A DNA stretch of 64,000 nt. Origin: Anarhynchus alexandrinus. Lineage: Eukaryota; Chordata; Aves; Charadriiformes; Charadriidae. This document shows, piece by piece, positions 14,270 to 28,335 of the stretch. The notes beneath the pieces are model-generated. The model was given only the letters and a program-made list of their open reading frames with translations, was not told where the DNA came from and searched no databases. The DNA is taken from NCBI GenBank assembly GCA_008711295.1, contig VUYV01000015.1:1879054-1943053 (forward strand). Direction: 5' to 3'. Numbering within the stretch: the stretch's first letter is position 1; each line of letters starts with the position of its first letter. Both the position numbers and the translations under genes were made by a program.

Positions 14270-14400
14270 TTTAACTCTTAGGCTGTATAAATGAACTGGC
14301 TTTTTCTAGAGTAAAATTCATGCCCTGCGTCCAGGCTAATATGTTCACCTACTATAAACATTACTGCCTATGGTTACAACCGGAATAAAAAATTCCTTTT
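14270..14400. other. Candidate conserved non-coding patch
   Basis: A repeat-free stretch about 1.4 kb before exon A with balanced composition and few homopolymers (GCCCTGCGTCCAGGCTAATA, TGCCTATGGTTACAACC). The judgement is by eye only; no alignment was possible. Confidence 0.25.
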
Positions 14401-15690
14401 ATATACATCATAGCTGGCAGATACTCCTGAGACCACCACAAATCACTTCAGCCTTTTGGTTCTCTCTGACGAAATGAACTGAAATGTAAAGCAGCTCAGG
14501 CTTCAGGCATGCTGGCTTTGGAAAGCAGTTAGCTTGCTTAGACCATTGTTTGTATCCTCCTGTATTTCCAGGTGCTGAGCAAAGATATTCTAGGAGCTCT
14601 TCTGATTGATTTAAACTTTGGGGTTTAATAACCTCCCATTCATTCCTAAAATGTTTCACTTGTTCTCTGTGTAGCCTTTCATTTAAAGGAAAGAAAAACA
14701 GACAAACAACAAAAAAACCCCACCCTGGCAACCCCCCCCTCCCATTCTCCTCTCAAAGAACGAGGAGAAGAAGAAAAAAAGAAAAAACTCAGGGTCATAA
14801 CAGGGAATAACAAAGCAGTGAGTTATTTATGCAGCCATGATTGGCAAAAATGATTGCAACATGAATTTGCCCAGAAGCAATGATTAGATCATAAAAATGT
14901 TAAGGAAATCTGTAACTCAACACCATTTTATAGATTGAAGAAGTTTTTGTTCCCTACCTTAATTGCGGTGACTTGTTATTAAAGTATTTATTCAGAGTAA
15001 TCTCTTTGGACAGCGAGCCCTTATCCCATCTGCATGCATAATTAAAAGTGAGGGGGGAGAGAGGGTAGCATAAATGGTTTACCATGCTACATGAGCAAGG
15101 GAGGGAATTACACAATGACAGGTGAAGAGCAGATTTATCTCCTGTTGGAATTTCAATGCTGCAAGCAAGGCAGGACACTGTTGCTTGCTAATATCCTTGC
15201 AAACACCACAGTTGCTGCTTCTCCAGATTACTGTCCAAAAATCATTGCTGGTCTCTGAAAGGCCTGCAGCGCTGCATCTGCGGCTGTGGGTTTTGGAGCC
15301 GTTGGTGCTCGAGCAAAGAGATTGGATTTGGGTATGTGGGCTGGTGAATCCATGTCTGTGCTTAAAAATGGACTATTTACTTACTTGGCTGGCTATTTAT
15401 TTATTTATAAATAAGCACTGGTAGTGTCTGGCTTTGCTGAATACAAATCACAGGGTTTTAATTGTTCCATCTGAAACAATGTCATCACCTGCCGCCTGCT
15501 GCTATCCCTTTCCCAATGATAAAAGAATTTGGTGCAATCCTTCTTTTTGTGCTCTCTGAGTAGAAAGAAGGTTGTACTTGAACATTCATCTCTAGGCAGA
15601 TTTATCATCATTAGGCAGTACTCAAACACACGGTATCTGTTTTTTTTAAATTGAACTGTTATGGATCTAAATCAGATTTACGCAGAGTAA

Positions 15691-15996
<306 letters not shown>

Positions 15997-18900
15997 TGAA
16001 TACCGTCTTGTGATTGGCTTCCCGTTAAGTCTTCCATGGATTGCAAGAAAACAAAAAAACTCCTCAAGTTTTGGGTCAATAAAATGGGTGAAGTTATTGA
16101 CCATGTTGTAATGGTGTAGGAATCATAGGAACCCATGGCTTTGCTAAGGAAAAAGTTAAGATACTCTTCTGTTTTCTGTCCTGTTTCTTAAACAGCAAAA
16201 TAATTGCAGTCTCTATAGATACAGCCTTTCAAATTTTCCCTGCGGCTTTTGATGATTGAAAAGGACATTACAGATGATGTATTTGGTCAATAAGTGCTTT
16301 CTCAAGTCTGTAAGGCAGCCCATCTGATTTGAGCTACCTATAATTATATATGCAGTTGAAAACCAGAAAATGTTGACTAGAGATACAACCTGTTAAATTA
16401 AGTGGTAAAATGTTTCTCAGATGCGTGTGCCCAAAGGCTTGAAAAGGTTGCTTGAGAGTTTACTGTGATAGCTAAATAGCCTTGATTTGCGTCTCTGCTG
16501 ATAGTGGATTACACCCTGGAAATGAAGACTGCTTATGCAAGTGCTCTACCTAATGTTCTTACCTGCTGTTCTCTTCGAGCAGCTTCTATCTGCAGATCTC
16601 CAGAGTCTACCCTAGCTAAGACTATGACTTTTTTTATAGGTTGGGACCTTGATCCTTTATTTTGCTGGAAGAGTCTTAAAGGCTTATAATAGGGCTAGAA
16701 GTTAAAGTCGTCAGCACAGAGTATCCAGAAGGTGGCCTGATTCTGGCTTCTTAGATCCTTCATCTCAGGAGCCTGTGAAGTAAGGGGTGCATTTTTAATG
16801 CTGTTCAGGAAGCAGGTAGCAATACTTCTCTGACTTCATCATCTTCAAGAATAGTTTTTCATCCTGCTGATGTTTTGGGGGTGGGTTTTTTTTGTGTGTG
16901 GTTTTTTTTTTTTGTAGAACGTTGTTGGACATTGAGGTGTTTGTCAGGTTGTTAGCCTTTATAAACATTTAATTTATGTTCTTTTGTACTTTATCTGCCA
17001 TCCACTTTGTGATGGCATTGAGTTCAACACAAGAATCTTTTGCTCAGAATGTATGATGCCTATGTTCTTGCCTGTGTTACGCAACTTGCCGGGGATTTCT
17101 GTGGAAAGCAGTCTGGAGGAGCCCATGTAGCCCAACATGTAGTCTGTGGCATCTGTGTTTGGGATGATGCCAATACTTCTCTCAGGTTTTGTGGTGCTTA
17201 AGCTTTCACCTTATGCCTTTCAACTGTAAATACACATATCTTGTACTAGGTTAGCACCTAGTATAAAAGTATCCGGTGTAATCACGTCTACAGTGCTAAA
17301 GTATAGAAGCAGATAATATGAAACCTTCAGCCCATTAACTGTCAAATCAGCATCTGATGGTACAGCAGTCCACCTTCATCTCCTCTTGTTCTTCTGCCTT
17401 CCTAATCACTATCAATGTGTAGATAGAGACTTCTCTGAACTTGTTTTCTGATTCCATGTGCAAAGTTCTATCAAGCTTATCTATGGTCTTGTTATTTCTT
17501 TTGTCTATACTTAGACGTACTTTCGTCCACAAATGCAAATTCAGATATTATATCGAGGTTTGCCGTAACATTTCATTTATGGTTACCCAGTCTACAGCTC
17601 CAGCCTAGCAGGTCTGAAATTACCCTAGCCCTCTTGCACTGTGCAAAGCTCTTTGTAGGCATAGCTAAAAACCTGTCAAAGCACGTTTCGATTGTTTTTC
17701 TTACAGCTTGCAAAATATTTCTAATGTTTCTAGCCTTCCTCTTCAGTTTTCTCTTTCTATGCAGTCCTGGTAGGCATAGAACTGTCTATATCTTGAATGC
17801 ATCTGGCTTCATAAATTGTTATTTATTTTCCAAACAAGCACTTCATGCTATGTTTCTCCTCACAGCTCAGAAACTGTGGAGGGATTTGCCGGATTGTTTC
17901 ATTGTGTTGGTTCTTTCCCTAACACACTCCTTCATCTGATAGCTATCAAAACCGAAGAAAAGTCACTGGGCTGCTTCTTTTGGACTATTTTGTTACCTTC
18001 GCACATGTTTTTTCTTACTGTCTTTTTGTCTCTTGCCTTGATACCTGAGCTGCCACCTCTTAGGGTTGTAGTTGGTCTCTTTTTATTCTGTTTCGAGTGT
18101 TGTCCTAACACAGTCGTTCAGGCAGGCATAAGGCTTGCATTCTGGTGTCTGCCTCGATGGGCAATGCCACAGCGGAACATAGCAGGGAGGAATTTTGGGG
18201 AGGTAAAAATTGGGAGGGAGACAGGTCCAGAAAACTTTCCTGCTGCTCTGAGTGCTGCCCATGCCAGCTTTCTCTGCCCTGCTGGAGCTTTTATGCTCTC
18301 CCTCTTTTTATTCTAAGCTGGACTTTGAAAAAAGCCACCCTGTTTAAATACTAGGATAAAGGAAGTCTTCCTGAGTTTTGTTTGAATTCTGATCATTGGG
18401 AATCTTTCCCTATTGTTTGGTTTTGACTGGACTAAGGAAATCCTGGATATATCCGTCTTTAAATCAATAGATACTAGCTTGCTACCTAGTTTTCACTTCT
18501 TTGAACTGTCTAGGAGAGGTAATCAGTGTTTCCTATTTCAGGTGACTGCTGATGTTACCAGGGCATCTGTGCTTCAATGTAAGATGTCTTTCTGATTTTT
18601 TTCCTGTGTCATCCAGAAAGATGGGACTGCATAGTTACACTCTGTATCGAGGCACTTCTTTGTTTTGCCTGTTATGAGCTGTTCCTTCTTGTTTCTGTTC
18701 ATTTTCCCATCTTTTTCCTACTTGTTTGTTTTCATTTCTAATGCTATACCTATATCTTAACATCACCTGCTTTTTGCTTGTCTGGCTCCCTCATTCTTAC
18801 TGTACAATAACGCTGACCATGAGCTGTCACTTTCCCCTGGGCTGAGACAGGTATTTGAAAGCATCTCCTTTCAGTCTTGAAGTGCTGGGCTTTGTGTTAG

Positions 18901-21900
18901 AATGAGACAATTAACAGCTCAAGAGAACTGCAGCGTTACCAAACATCTATGGCATTGTTGCAAAAGGAGGTGGAGTTGTATGGGAGGCAAACGGCTGCAG
19001 TGGCTGTGTGCATGTGGCCGAAATGCAGCCCTGGCTTGCAGCTATATTGAACTAATGCAGCTACTTTGGTCTTAACTTTTATTTTTGTCTGTTTTAGCAT
19101 CACCTAACGGTAGCAATAATTCTGAAATCACGTTTTCCTCTTGCCTAATATTGCTTCTTTATAACAAAAGTCAACCCTCAAAATTTAAAGAAGCATTCTG
19201 GTAGTAGTGAAATAAAATTGCTGGGAAGATGGTGGCAAGATGATTTAAGACAGAACTGTCGTGGAGTCAATAATCAGTAACTGGAACATGGAGCTTCCTT
19301 TTTTGTGAGATAAAGTTAATTCCATTTGAAAAGATACTTAAGGTGACATGAATTGAATTATTCAAACTGGCCTTCTCAGCGTTAACTCTAGGTTAATATC
19401 TCATGATGCCTCTGGTTTCATTATAGGAGTTTTAAGTACATAACTTTTTATAATAAATTCAATACCTAGAAGCTGAACTGAAATTGGTTTACCTTCTACC
19501 AACCCATAAAAAGAAGCATTAATTGTAAAGTGAATATTAAAGTGGTCACTAAAGTTGACTCAGGCAGATTCCAAGAGATAGCTCTTGTGTAAAGGAAGTG
19601 AAGAGCTCTACTGAACAATAGGCTCCTGCCCTGATGTTAATAGAAAATACCATCCATATTAAAATGTAGTTAAACTTCTTCTATCAAAAATTATTTTTGG
19701 ATGTTCTTTCTGCAGCTTCGAAATGTTCAGTCTGCCATTTTCATAAGCTTCACACAGAGATGTAAAGAAAGTTGCCCTTGTTCTAGGTAATCACTAGATC
19801 ACAATCTGACCTAGTTATATAGTCGTGGCTTCACTGCCATCTCAGTGGCAAGAGTTCAGTTTACTTTGGCAAGTCTATGGCTGATGAATCTGTAGATGTT
19901 CTACAGTGTAGGGCAGGACTTGAGTCACAGTGGTTGGACAGGTGGCCAAGTTTCTGCAGGACTGGGATTCTTGAGCTACTTCACCTAAAAGAAAGGTAAT
20001 ACCTGTAGTCTCAGCATTGCCTATTAATGTTAATCTTTGTATTTACACGTACAGCTGGCAGCTTCTGTTTCTTATTTGTGGAAGATTATCAACACATCTG
20101 CTAATTCTCTTGATTTACATAGATTCTTGTTGTGTATGTGTTTTAAGCTTCGGTTCTTCCCCCCCGTGTAGAAATGGCTAAGGTATGGGGTGGGATTGTA
20201 GACAGAGAGGAGTATCAAGAATTTATTTTCAATGGGATATCTGCTCTCCCCCTTTCTTGTGTATTACGTTGTCTGCCTCCTGTCTGGTGTTTATATTTCA
20301 GTAATGCCAGAGGCCCTCATCAGGAATGAGGACCTGTTGTGTACTAAAGCACTGTGCAAGCATACTGAAAGACATGGTCTGCTTTGAGAAGATTGTAAAA
20401 TCTTAAGAAGATTAAGTTTTGTGGGGAGGATAATATTTTTACTTTTTTTTTAAATGTTACTAGTTCTCTCTTGAATCACTTGTTCATCTTAAAAATTGTT
20501 GACACAGTTGTGGTGTCATTTCACAGTAAAGTCCAAAGGAAGCCTTTTCTTGCAAGGACTACAAAGCCTTGTTTTCTTTTAATGTCAGTGACTAAAATTC
20601 TTGTCCGTATCATTGTCATTTTTTGCCTTAATAAGGGTGATTACATACTAAAGCTTCAAACATCAGTTATTTGATTTATTATTTTTTTCTGTTGAGAAGG
20701 ATATTGAAACAAGTCAATCTTCAGAAGCCCTTACTTTCTGATTGTCCCCAAACTTTCCCATTCCTTTTTTTTTTCTTCAGCACAGGTCACCTTTAAACAC
20801 ATTCTTAGCTTGTCTAAAGAAAAAAAAAAAAACAACCCACATATGCAAAGGGTTTTGAATGCTATGCATGATAGAATTGACTTTGTCTGTTTACCCAGCT
20901 GTACGGGAACAATGGATGAGCCCATATGAAAGATACTCCAGAACTGGGATAATAAATAAAGAACTAATTTGACTGTAGACCCAAGGGTATTGGAATAATT
21001 TTACGAGGCCAGACAGAGACAGAGTTTTAGCATGAGTAAATATCGGGAATAGCCTTGCCTTACCTGTTTGACTTTTGTCAAATCCTCTGATATCTCTCTC
21101 TGTGCCTCTCTTATCTGTAAAAGGGAGATAAAGTTTTTGTCCTCATTCTTTCTGTTTTCTACTGAGAATGTCAGGCTTTGGGTGCTTCTTCATGTGTGTT
21201 CAAAGTATTTAGAGATGATATTTCAAACTTAGGGTGGTCTGGAATAGACTACCTTGTACTAGGATGAAGAAAAATCATTTTTTTTCCTTTCACCTCTAGA
21301 TTACTAAGTCATAGTTAATTTACCTGTCTTTTCTAAAAAATGCTAACAGCAAACAGTAATGCAGATGGACATAAATATTTCAACGAAAAGGAAACATCAG
21401 TATTGAAATATCCGCGTATTGCTAACATTCACAGTAGAACTCCACCTGCACTCAATCCCCTGGAAATGTGTGCCATAGTGGAACCGTTTGGCTTGCATAA
21501 AAGCCCTGTCTACTTGCATGCTGTGAGTGATGCTGTATTCGTGGTGATAAGCACTTCACTCTCAGCTTACTGCTTAAGTGAGGTGTGAGCAGTTCACTGC
21601 TTAACTGAGATCTATGCCAGTTCACCATCTCTTTGTTCTATTGTCTTTAATCAGCCTTGTCTCTAGTCTCTTTAGGGTCTTTTGATTTTCTTCTTCTTTT
21701 CTTTGAAAATGCCTTTCGGTTTTCATCCACTTGGCTTTAAAAACTGTCCCTCCAGTGGAAATCTTTTCCTTAGGTGGACTCCCATCTCTGGTATGTATTT
21801 TTCTGTTGGGGAATAAATCTGGAAAGAAGACACTGTCTTCCTTTCCAGCAAAACATTCTCTTGGCCTTGCACACTTCTGATGATACTGTACTATTGTGAA

Positions 21901-22171
21901 ATGGTATGTCTGCATCTTTATGAAAATTTAAGAAATTCATAGCAGGACTGCCTGTCTGTGAGAAGCACTTTACAAACTCTTAGATCAGATATTGCAATTT
22001 CTTCAGTATAACCCTCACAGTGGCTCTTGGGAGAGACCATTGTGACCGTGCTCACCAGCATCCTCTCAGTCTCCCTTTGAAGCGAGAGTAAGGCTTCAAC
22101 AAATGCAAGGCTTCACAAGACTGTGCTTGCAGGCAAAGATTTTGTATTAAGCTACAGGCTTTGAGAAGGAT

Positions 22172-22396
22172 ATAATACTGATATAAGGAAGATTTTTTTT
22201 ACCACAAGGGTGGTGAAACACTGCAACAGGTTGCCCAGAGAGGTGGTAAAGATGCCCCATCCCTGGAAACGTTCAAGGTCAGGTTGGAGGTGGCTCTGAG
22301 CTACCAGATCTAGTTGAAGATGTCCCTGCTCAAGGGAGAATGGACTAGATGACCTTTAAAGGTCCCTTCCAACCCAAACTATCCTAGGATTCTAAG
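22172..22396 (+). mobile_element. CR1 LINE 3' end, eroded (sense)
   Basis: The stretch carries GGGTGGTGAAACACTGCAAC, AGGTTGCCCAGAGAGGTGG and GACCTTTAAAGGTCCCTTCC. It ends CCAACCCAAACTATCCTAGG, the degenerate 3' tail of CR1. Only the last part of the element remains, and many substitutions and small indels point to an old insertion. The left boundary is approximate. Confidence 0.88.
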
Positions 22397-22698
22397 AAAA
22401 CCTGTTCTACCCTTCACTTTGTGGATTTACCTGTTTACCTGACAACTATTAGGAGTGCAAACATCCCAGCTGCCTACCCATATGCTGGCACTTTTGGTTG
22501 TGTAGTCCATTTGACCTATGCATAAGCCCTTTGCTGCTGCTGTCTCTGGCCTTTATCAAAAGTTGAGTTTCTCGTGTACTTCCAACCTCCTTGATTCACC
22601 CTATCCTGGTAACAGATTTCTTGGATTTCTCTAAGTGTGGCAGGTCCTGTATGTTGTGATCAAGATTACTTTCCTGAAGTTCCCGACTTGTTGAAAAC

Positions 22699-22820
22699 CA
22701 GTGCTGGAGACTTTCAAAGTCTAACTGGACAAGCAGCCTAGTGTAATTTGAAGGTTTGGACCAGATAACTAGTAGAGTAACATTCCAACCTGATTTTTTT
22801 CTGTGACTCTATTCTGTATT
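22699..22820 (+). mobile_element. Second, older CR1 3' end (sense)
   Basis: The sequence GGAGACTTTCAAAGTCTAAC, followed by TTGGACCAGATAACTAG, CATTCCAACCTGATTTTTTT and CTGTGACTCTATTCTGT, follows the CR1 3' consensus but is more diverged than the copy 300 bp upstream. Both copies face the same way. They could be two insertions or a fragment of one older subfamily copy. Boundaries are approximate. Confidence 0.75.
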
Positions 22821-25800
22821 CTTTCTTCGCCGGCCCTATTCAGGAGAGAGATCATCCTGTAAGAACCTGTTTTGGTAAAAAGTGAAAATGCTTCTAGGCC
22901 AGTAGCAATAGTCCAACAACTGGACCCTTATTTCTTAAAGTGGAAACAATTAGAGTTGCTATTTCTTGCTATTGAAACAAATAGAGGCTGTAGACTAATC
23001 TAGGACTTCATAACCTAAATACCTTTATTCATCACTTTAAATTCCAGATAGCCTGATATTAGGGATTATTATATTGAAAGATAAATTGCTTACCATCTCT
23101 TGCCTGCAAAGCAAATGTTTTTATGTGTTGTTCAGGTTGTTTAATTAGAAGTGTCTTTATTTAATGGAAGCCAGGTGATTATCAGTTCAGGGCACTATAG
23201 GTTGGTCTTTGTATGGCAGAAAGATTTTTCATGAGAGCCAGGGCTGTAATTTTCTTTCAGCTAAGAAGGTGGGAATTCGTTATCTGTCTGTACCAGGATG
23301 ATTGCCTGTAGAAATATCTCTCTGAGCTAGTTCTGAATACCCTAAGATTTAGCTTGAGGTTTTCATTTTGAGCTGCAAAGAGTTCAAACTTAAAGTTTTT
23401 CTGATGCACAGTTTGCCATTTGAAGTTTATAAGGACTCTCCTTCTGGAATTTTATCCACCATAGGACAAATTTGTAAAGTTCTGGAGACTACTGGACTCA
23501 TTTCCCTATATAAGCAGAATATATCTGGTGAGGTGGCATCAGCACAGATTGTGCATCTACAGCATTTATTGCAAGACTGTATACATGTTGCCTGTGATTA
23601 TGGTTTGGAACAGCATGGTTTCCCGTCTCTGATCCAGTGAATGCATTAAATATCATTGCATAACAATTTTTTGTTGCCATCTATTCACAGCAGATGCCAG
23701 AAAATGCCCAAAATGTCCCGCTTTCAGATGTACGGTATACACTTTTCTTCATTTTGGAAATTTGCTCTTATGATTTCAGAGCTTGGGACGTGGGTAGAAA
23801 CAGACCATGCAGACATTCAGGACTGTCATGTGCCAATGATGGTTCATAGTACCATCAACACAAACAGGGATACATGAGTTTCTCTGGTATATGGAAGAAA
23901 ACTGTTGATCTGAAACCAAAGTAGTCAAAGCTAACCACGTGGTTTCTCAGGCTGGCCGAGCTACTTCCTAAGATTTACAGTAGGGGAAAGAAAATTATAT
24001 CCTCTGACCTGTCTCGGAAGTCTGGATTACCTTGAGGTTGGTCTCTGCCTTGAAATAAAGTCATTACTAGTCAATCTGTCATAGATGTATTTAATTCCAC
24101 GTGACGTCTTACCCCATTTATTCCCCTCTCCGCAAGCAGAAGCAATCCTGTTGGCTGGAGCAGGCCAAACAAATTTTCAAGATGTCTTCTGTTTTCCAGT
24201 GTGTAACTTCAAGAACTTCTCTTACTCTCTGGAGCTTGGTCATGAACGTCAGTACCTAAGTTCAAGACTTTTTACAGCACATCTGATGAATGTCTCTGCT
24301 CTAAAACTTCAGACAGAGGACTTTTTTCACAGAGAAGTAAGGACCTTGGTGCCTTCTACCACTAGGTGAAGGACCCACTCTTGCAGACTAATGTCACTTA
24401 AACCTCAGCAGCAAAGGTTTTACAGTCATATCAAGAACATCATTCAAGTCAGGAACCATTTATGTTCATGGCTGCAGAAAATGATACTGTAAATTTTAAT
24501 AGAGAACTTGTTTCATTAAATGAGCTCATGAGACTGCACAGGTAGAACAGCCTGTGGTCGCTCTTCTGGATTTCAAGTGGCAGCTGTGGAGAACTCTTCT
24601 TTTCCGGATTCATCACATAAAGCACAACACTCCACTGTAAATACAGCTTCTTAGCACAATTCTTCCTTTTGGATACTTATTCTTCAGTGCTCATTCAGTT
24701 AGGCATTCTGGGACTCCTCATGATTTGTGGTTTTGGAGTATTCGATAGTATCTCTTGTAATGAGTGCGTACATTCAGGCATGGGGCTGATGGGCACAGTT
24801 ATTTTGATCTGTAACTTTTGTGTTAGGTGTGGGTACACTGCCTTGGAGTCCCTAGAGATTTTGGGGCTGAGAGGAGCAGAGGACCTGGGATGCACAGTAC
24901 TGCTCAGGTAGCAGCATGCATGTCCATATGTGGGAAGGACTTGCTTGTGTGTCTGACCAACACTGCTAATGCGAAAATCCTCATGTTCTGTGTGCCTGGG
25001 AGCAGGTGCAGCCATCATGTGAATGTGTAGACAAACTGGCCTATAAGTAACCGCTTGTTTTTCAAACCAATATGTAGCACCTAGTGAAGACACAAACCTA
25101 TGGCTGAAACACCAGCACAAATTCAGCATTCACACTTGATTTGAAATAAAGGTAAGCAAGCTTTGAATATAATACTGTCTCTGACTGTGAAACTATTATT
25201 TTCTACTTTTTCTAAATCTTAACACAGAAATAAGCGCCAATTTGATTTTTTTAAAATTTATTTATTTTTCACCTGAACGTTGTAGTTAATCAACAGATGT
25301 CAGCCTTTTGACACATTATCTTAGGTCTTTTGCATAGATTCTGAAGGTTCAGGTAAAATCAGAGCCAGTGTTATGTCTGGAGAAATTCCTTTTTACTTGA
25401 GGAAAAGAGAGCTCAGCCACACATGCATATGGGTCTTTAAATATTTAGACCTTTGTTTTTCATTTTATCCATGGGAATGTCATTAAAGGGACATGAGAAG
25501 TTTTGGTTAATATTTTTCACTACTTGTGCTGACCCTGAGAATTCTGCGTACAAGTGTGCTTCTGGGACTGCTGCTGTGGTCTACCAAGTAGGTGAGGGCT
25601 GGCAAGCAGATGAATTGGGATCTAATTCTGTTCTGTTACTGTCTTGCCATCAAGTTATTTAATTGCTTTCTGGCTTAGTTTCCTGCTCTTTAAATAGGAG
25701 ATGATGCCCACTGTTTGTTGGAGCATGTAAGCTCAGTGAATTTAAAATGCTGTGTAAATGCAAAGATGAATTGTTGGTCTACTTATAAGGTACTGAAAGG

Positions 25801-26401
25801 AGAGCTCAGTTCGTCTGGGTCTTCTCTGTGCATAAGTTAATTCTTGTATATAAAGGTATTTTTTTTGACTGTGCTGGGTTACAAAGGACAAGTACGCAAC
25901 ATGGGGGAAGAAACCTCCAATGCTGTATGACTCAAGGCAGATACACATCTTATGAGAGTCATTTCACGGGTGTGTTTCTTCATCAGAGGTAAAAAGGATC
26001 ATGTCATCTGAAATGAAGAGTCTGCACTTGCATAAGTAAAACAAAAGAAGAAAACACTGGAGTCCTGTTAGATAGACACACACCTATGTATTCTTATTAT
26101 CTGTTTCTTTAAGCATTGTAACGGTGTTATAACGGTTTATCCAAAGTACTTTTATTGTAACAACATACCTTTTTATAGCTATAGAAATAAATGTAGAGGA
26201 CTACAGATTTTCTCTTTAAAAAGTATTTCCAAACATGTAGATTTTGGTTTTTTAGTGCTTTCGTAGTCAGGCTATGTAACTCAGTGAACACTAGCATATT
26301 AGAAAGTTAATTTCTGATTCCTTCTTCCTAACGACTTGTATGGTAGGACCCTCCTTCACTCTTGGGTCCCTCTGTAGAAAGCAAGAGTGAAAGTGTGAGG
26401 C

Positions 26402-26633
26402 ATCTCAGAAGGTGACTCAAATCCAGCTGATGATTCAATTTAGAACAATCTGGGCATATTTTTTCTGAATTCCTCATTATTTTATCAAATACCAAGATAC
26501 TCCTTTTACTTTTTCATGAATGATTAGNATCTCAGAAGGTGACTCAAATCCAGCTGATGATTCAATTTTTCTGAATTCCTCATTATTTTATCAAATACCA
26601 AGATACTCCTTTTACTTTTTCATGAATGATTAG
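26402..26633. repeat. Direct duplication split by a single N
   Basis: Bases 26402-26527 and 26529-26633 are the same sequence, from ATCTCAGAAGGTGACTCAAA to CATGAATGATTAG. One N (26528) lies exactly at the junction. I found no mismatch apart from a 21-bp deletion in the second copy, just after GATTCAATT. A near-perfect repeat whose boundary coincides with an N is what contig ends or two haplotypes produce when joined without merging. A real recent tandem duplication is less likely. Confidence 0.9.
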
Positions 26634-28129
26634 ATGGCATCATCACTACGATGATTAACACTAAACACAAAGTGTACAATCCTAAGCAATAAGTAAGATC
26701 ATGTTTTTCTTGGTCTGGCTTGTTGATTTTCAGACATATCATTAGTGCTACTTACATGCTGAACTAATCCCTTGTGTTAATATTAGTAAATACTGTAAGT
26801 ATTCCTTTTAATTTGTCTTCAACCTTTTGGACCCATGAGTCTAAACTATATTCCAGGTGCAGGCTGCCAAGCAGACCTGGCAAAAGTGGGAATGTTCATT
26901 ATGACCTTTTAACTTTTTTTCCTAATAGGAGAAAGTTAATACATTGAAATAAGAGATGAATACTTCTGTTACAATAAACTAGAGTTTAAGGATATTATGG
27001 AAGTGTTTTGAAATGTCAGAAGCACTGTAAAATGGGGAGCTGGACATTTTTTAAACCAATGCACAGGAAAGATCTCACCTAATCCAGTGAAGGTGGTGGT
27101 GAAGTCACCAAGCTTTTTTTCCTCTGTGTTAGTGAAGGAATGGTTCTGCATCATGGTTCGACAGACAAGGTGACTTGAGACACTTGAGTGAGAACTAAAG
27201 TGGTACTTGTCAGCCATTGTAGTAGATGAGCTATTTCACAGTGGTAGGGGTGAGAAAAATAAAAGTACATGCCACTGTCTTGTGGGAGCAAATGAGGTTC
27301 AGTTATTTGGGTGGCAGATGCTGCCTGAAGTAGCCAACATCTCACTATCTGTGCTGGCAACCGTGAGCCAGCGTAAGATCAGAAAGTTGCTGGTGTGTGT
27401 GACAGCCCCTCTGGGGCCAGAGGCCACTGTCCTCTTGGTGCCTGCACGAAGCCTGGCACAGAGCGGGGAGCTGCTGCCACCAACACGACCATCACAAAAC
27501 ATTTCCTTTCTGTGATGGTCATATTCAAGTATGAAGATTTAGACACCCTTAACAGAAAGCTGTTCCTCCCAGAAACTGGTCCTCGCAGTTATGGTTTTTA
27601 CATGTATTTATCCCTTTTCACAAAGGGGCAATTAAATTCCCATAAGTCTGCCAAATTTATTACATTCTGTCTACCTAAATATTTCCTGTCATTTCAGTTG
27701 AATGTGGCATTTTCTGGTTCTTTTTATCTTGCAACTGCTTAACTGTCACACGTTCTCTCTGAGCTGGCTAAATGTCAAGGGTGGAATAAATAATTACTCA
27801 CATACTGTTATTTGTACAACTGTACTATTTGGGTTGGGGACCAACTCTTGTACTAAGTAGGCATCTGAATCTGAATAATGGTCACTGTTCCAAAGAAGTC
27901 AAGATGTCGATGTGTTGAAGCATTTATTTATTTTTTTTTTTAAATCGGTTGGAGATGAAAGCTCCTTTAAAGATAAATGTAGGATGATTATATTGAGTAT
28001 TACTTACTGATATATATTTCTTGCATAAATTTGATTTTCTATTTACATTGCTTCCTGAAAATGCCATTGTTAATAGAGTTCTGACATCTTATTTCCCTTA
28101 TTGCTGTCTCAGTAGCGTTTTATTTCTGA

Positions 28130-28335
28130 TGCTTTAATAACTCAATGTAGACTGAAAGAATAAAACTGAGGGAATTGACTGAACTAATTAGACCCTGATT
28201 TGTCTGGCTGTCCAGCGCCTGACAAACATGTCTTTGACATAAACAGAATAAAACATTTTTGCCATTAGCCACTTACAAATAGCTATTTTGGCAGAGCTTT
28301 GAAACTATTCAATTCTCGAGGCATATTGTGCTGGG
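28130..28335. other. Candidate conserved non-coding element
   Basis: Repeat-free sequence with homeobox-type cores (AACTAATTAGACC, CTAATTAG) and a complex middle (CTGGCTGTCCAGCGCCTGAC, AACATGTCTTTGACATAAAC). The texture resembles deeply conserved enhancers more than neutral intron. This is pattern judgement, not alignment. Confidence 0.3.

Noticed and set aside
17816..18316. 166-codon + strand frame
   Set aside because: Overlapping frames are open in the same stretch, the peptide is Phe/Leu/Cys-rich as expected from T-rich intron, and no domain is visible.
24669..25129. Overlapping 80- and 144-codon frames on opposite strands
   Set aside because: The hydrophobic + strand peptide resembles a membrane segment, but codon use, conservation hints and expression signals are all missing.
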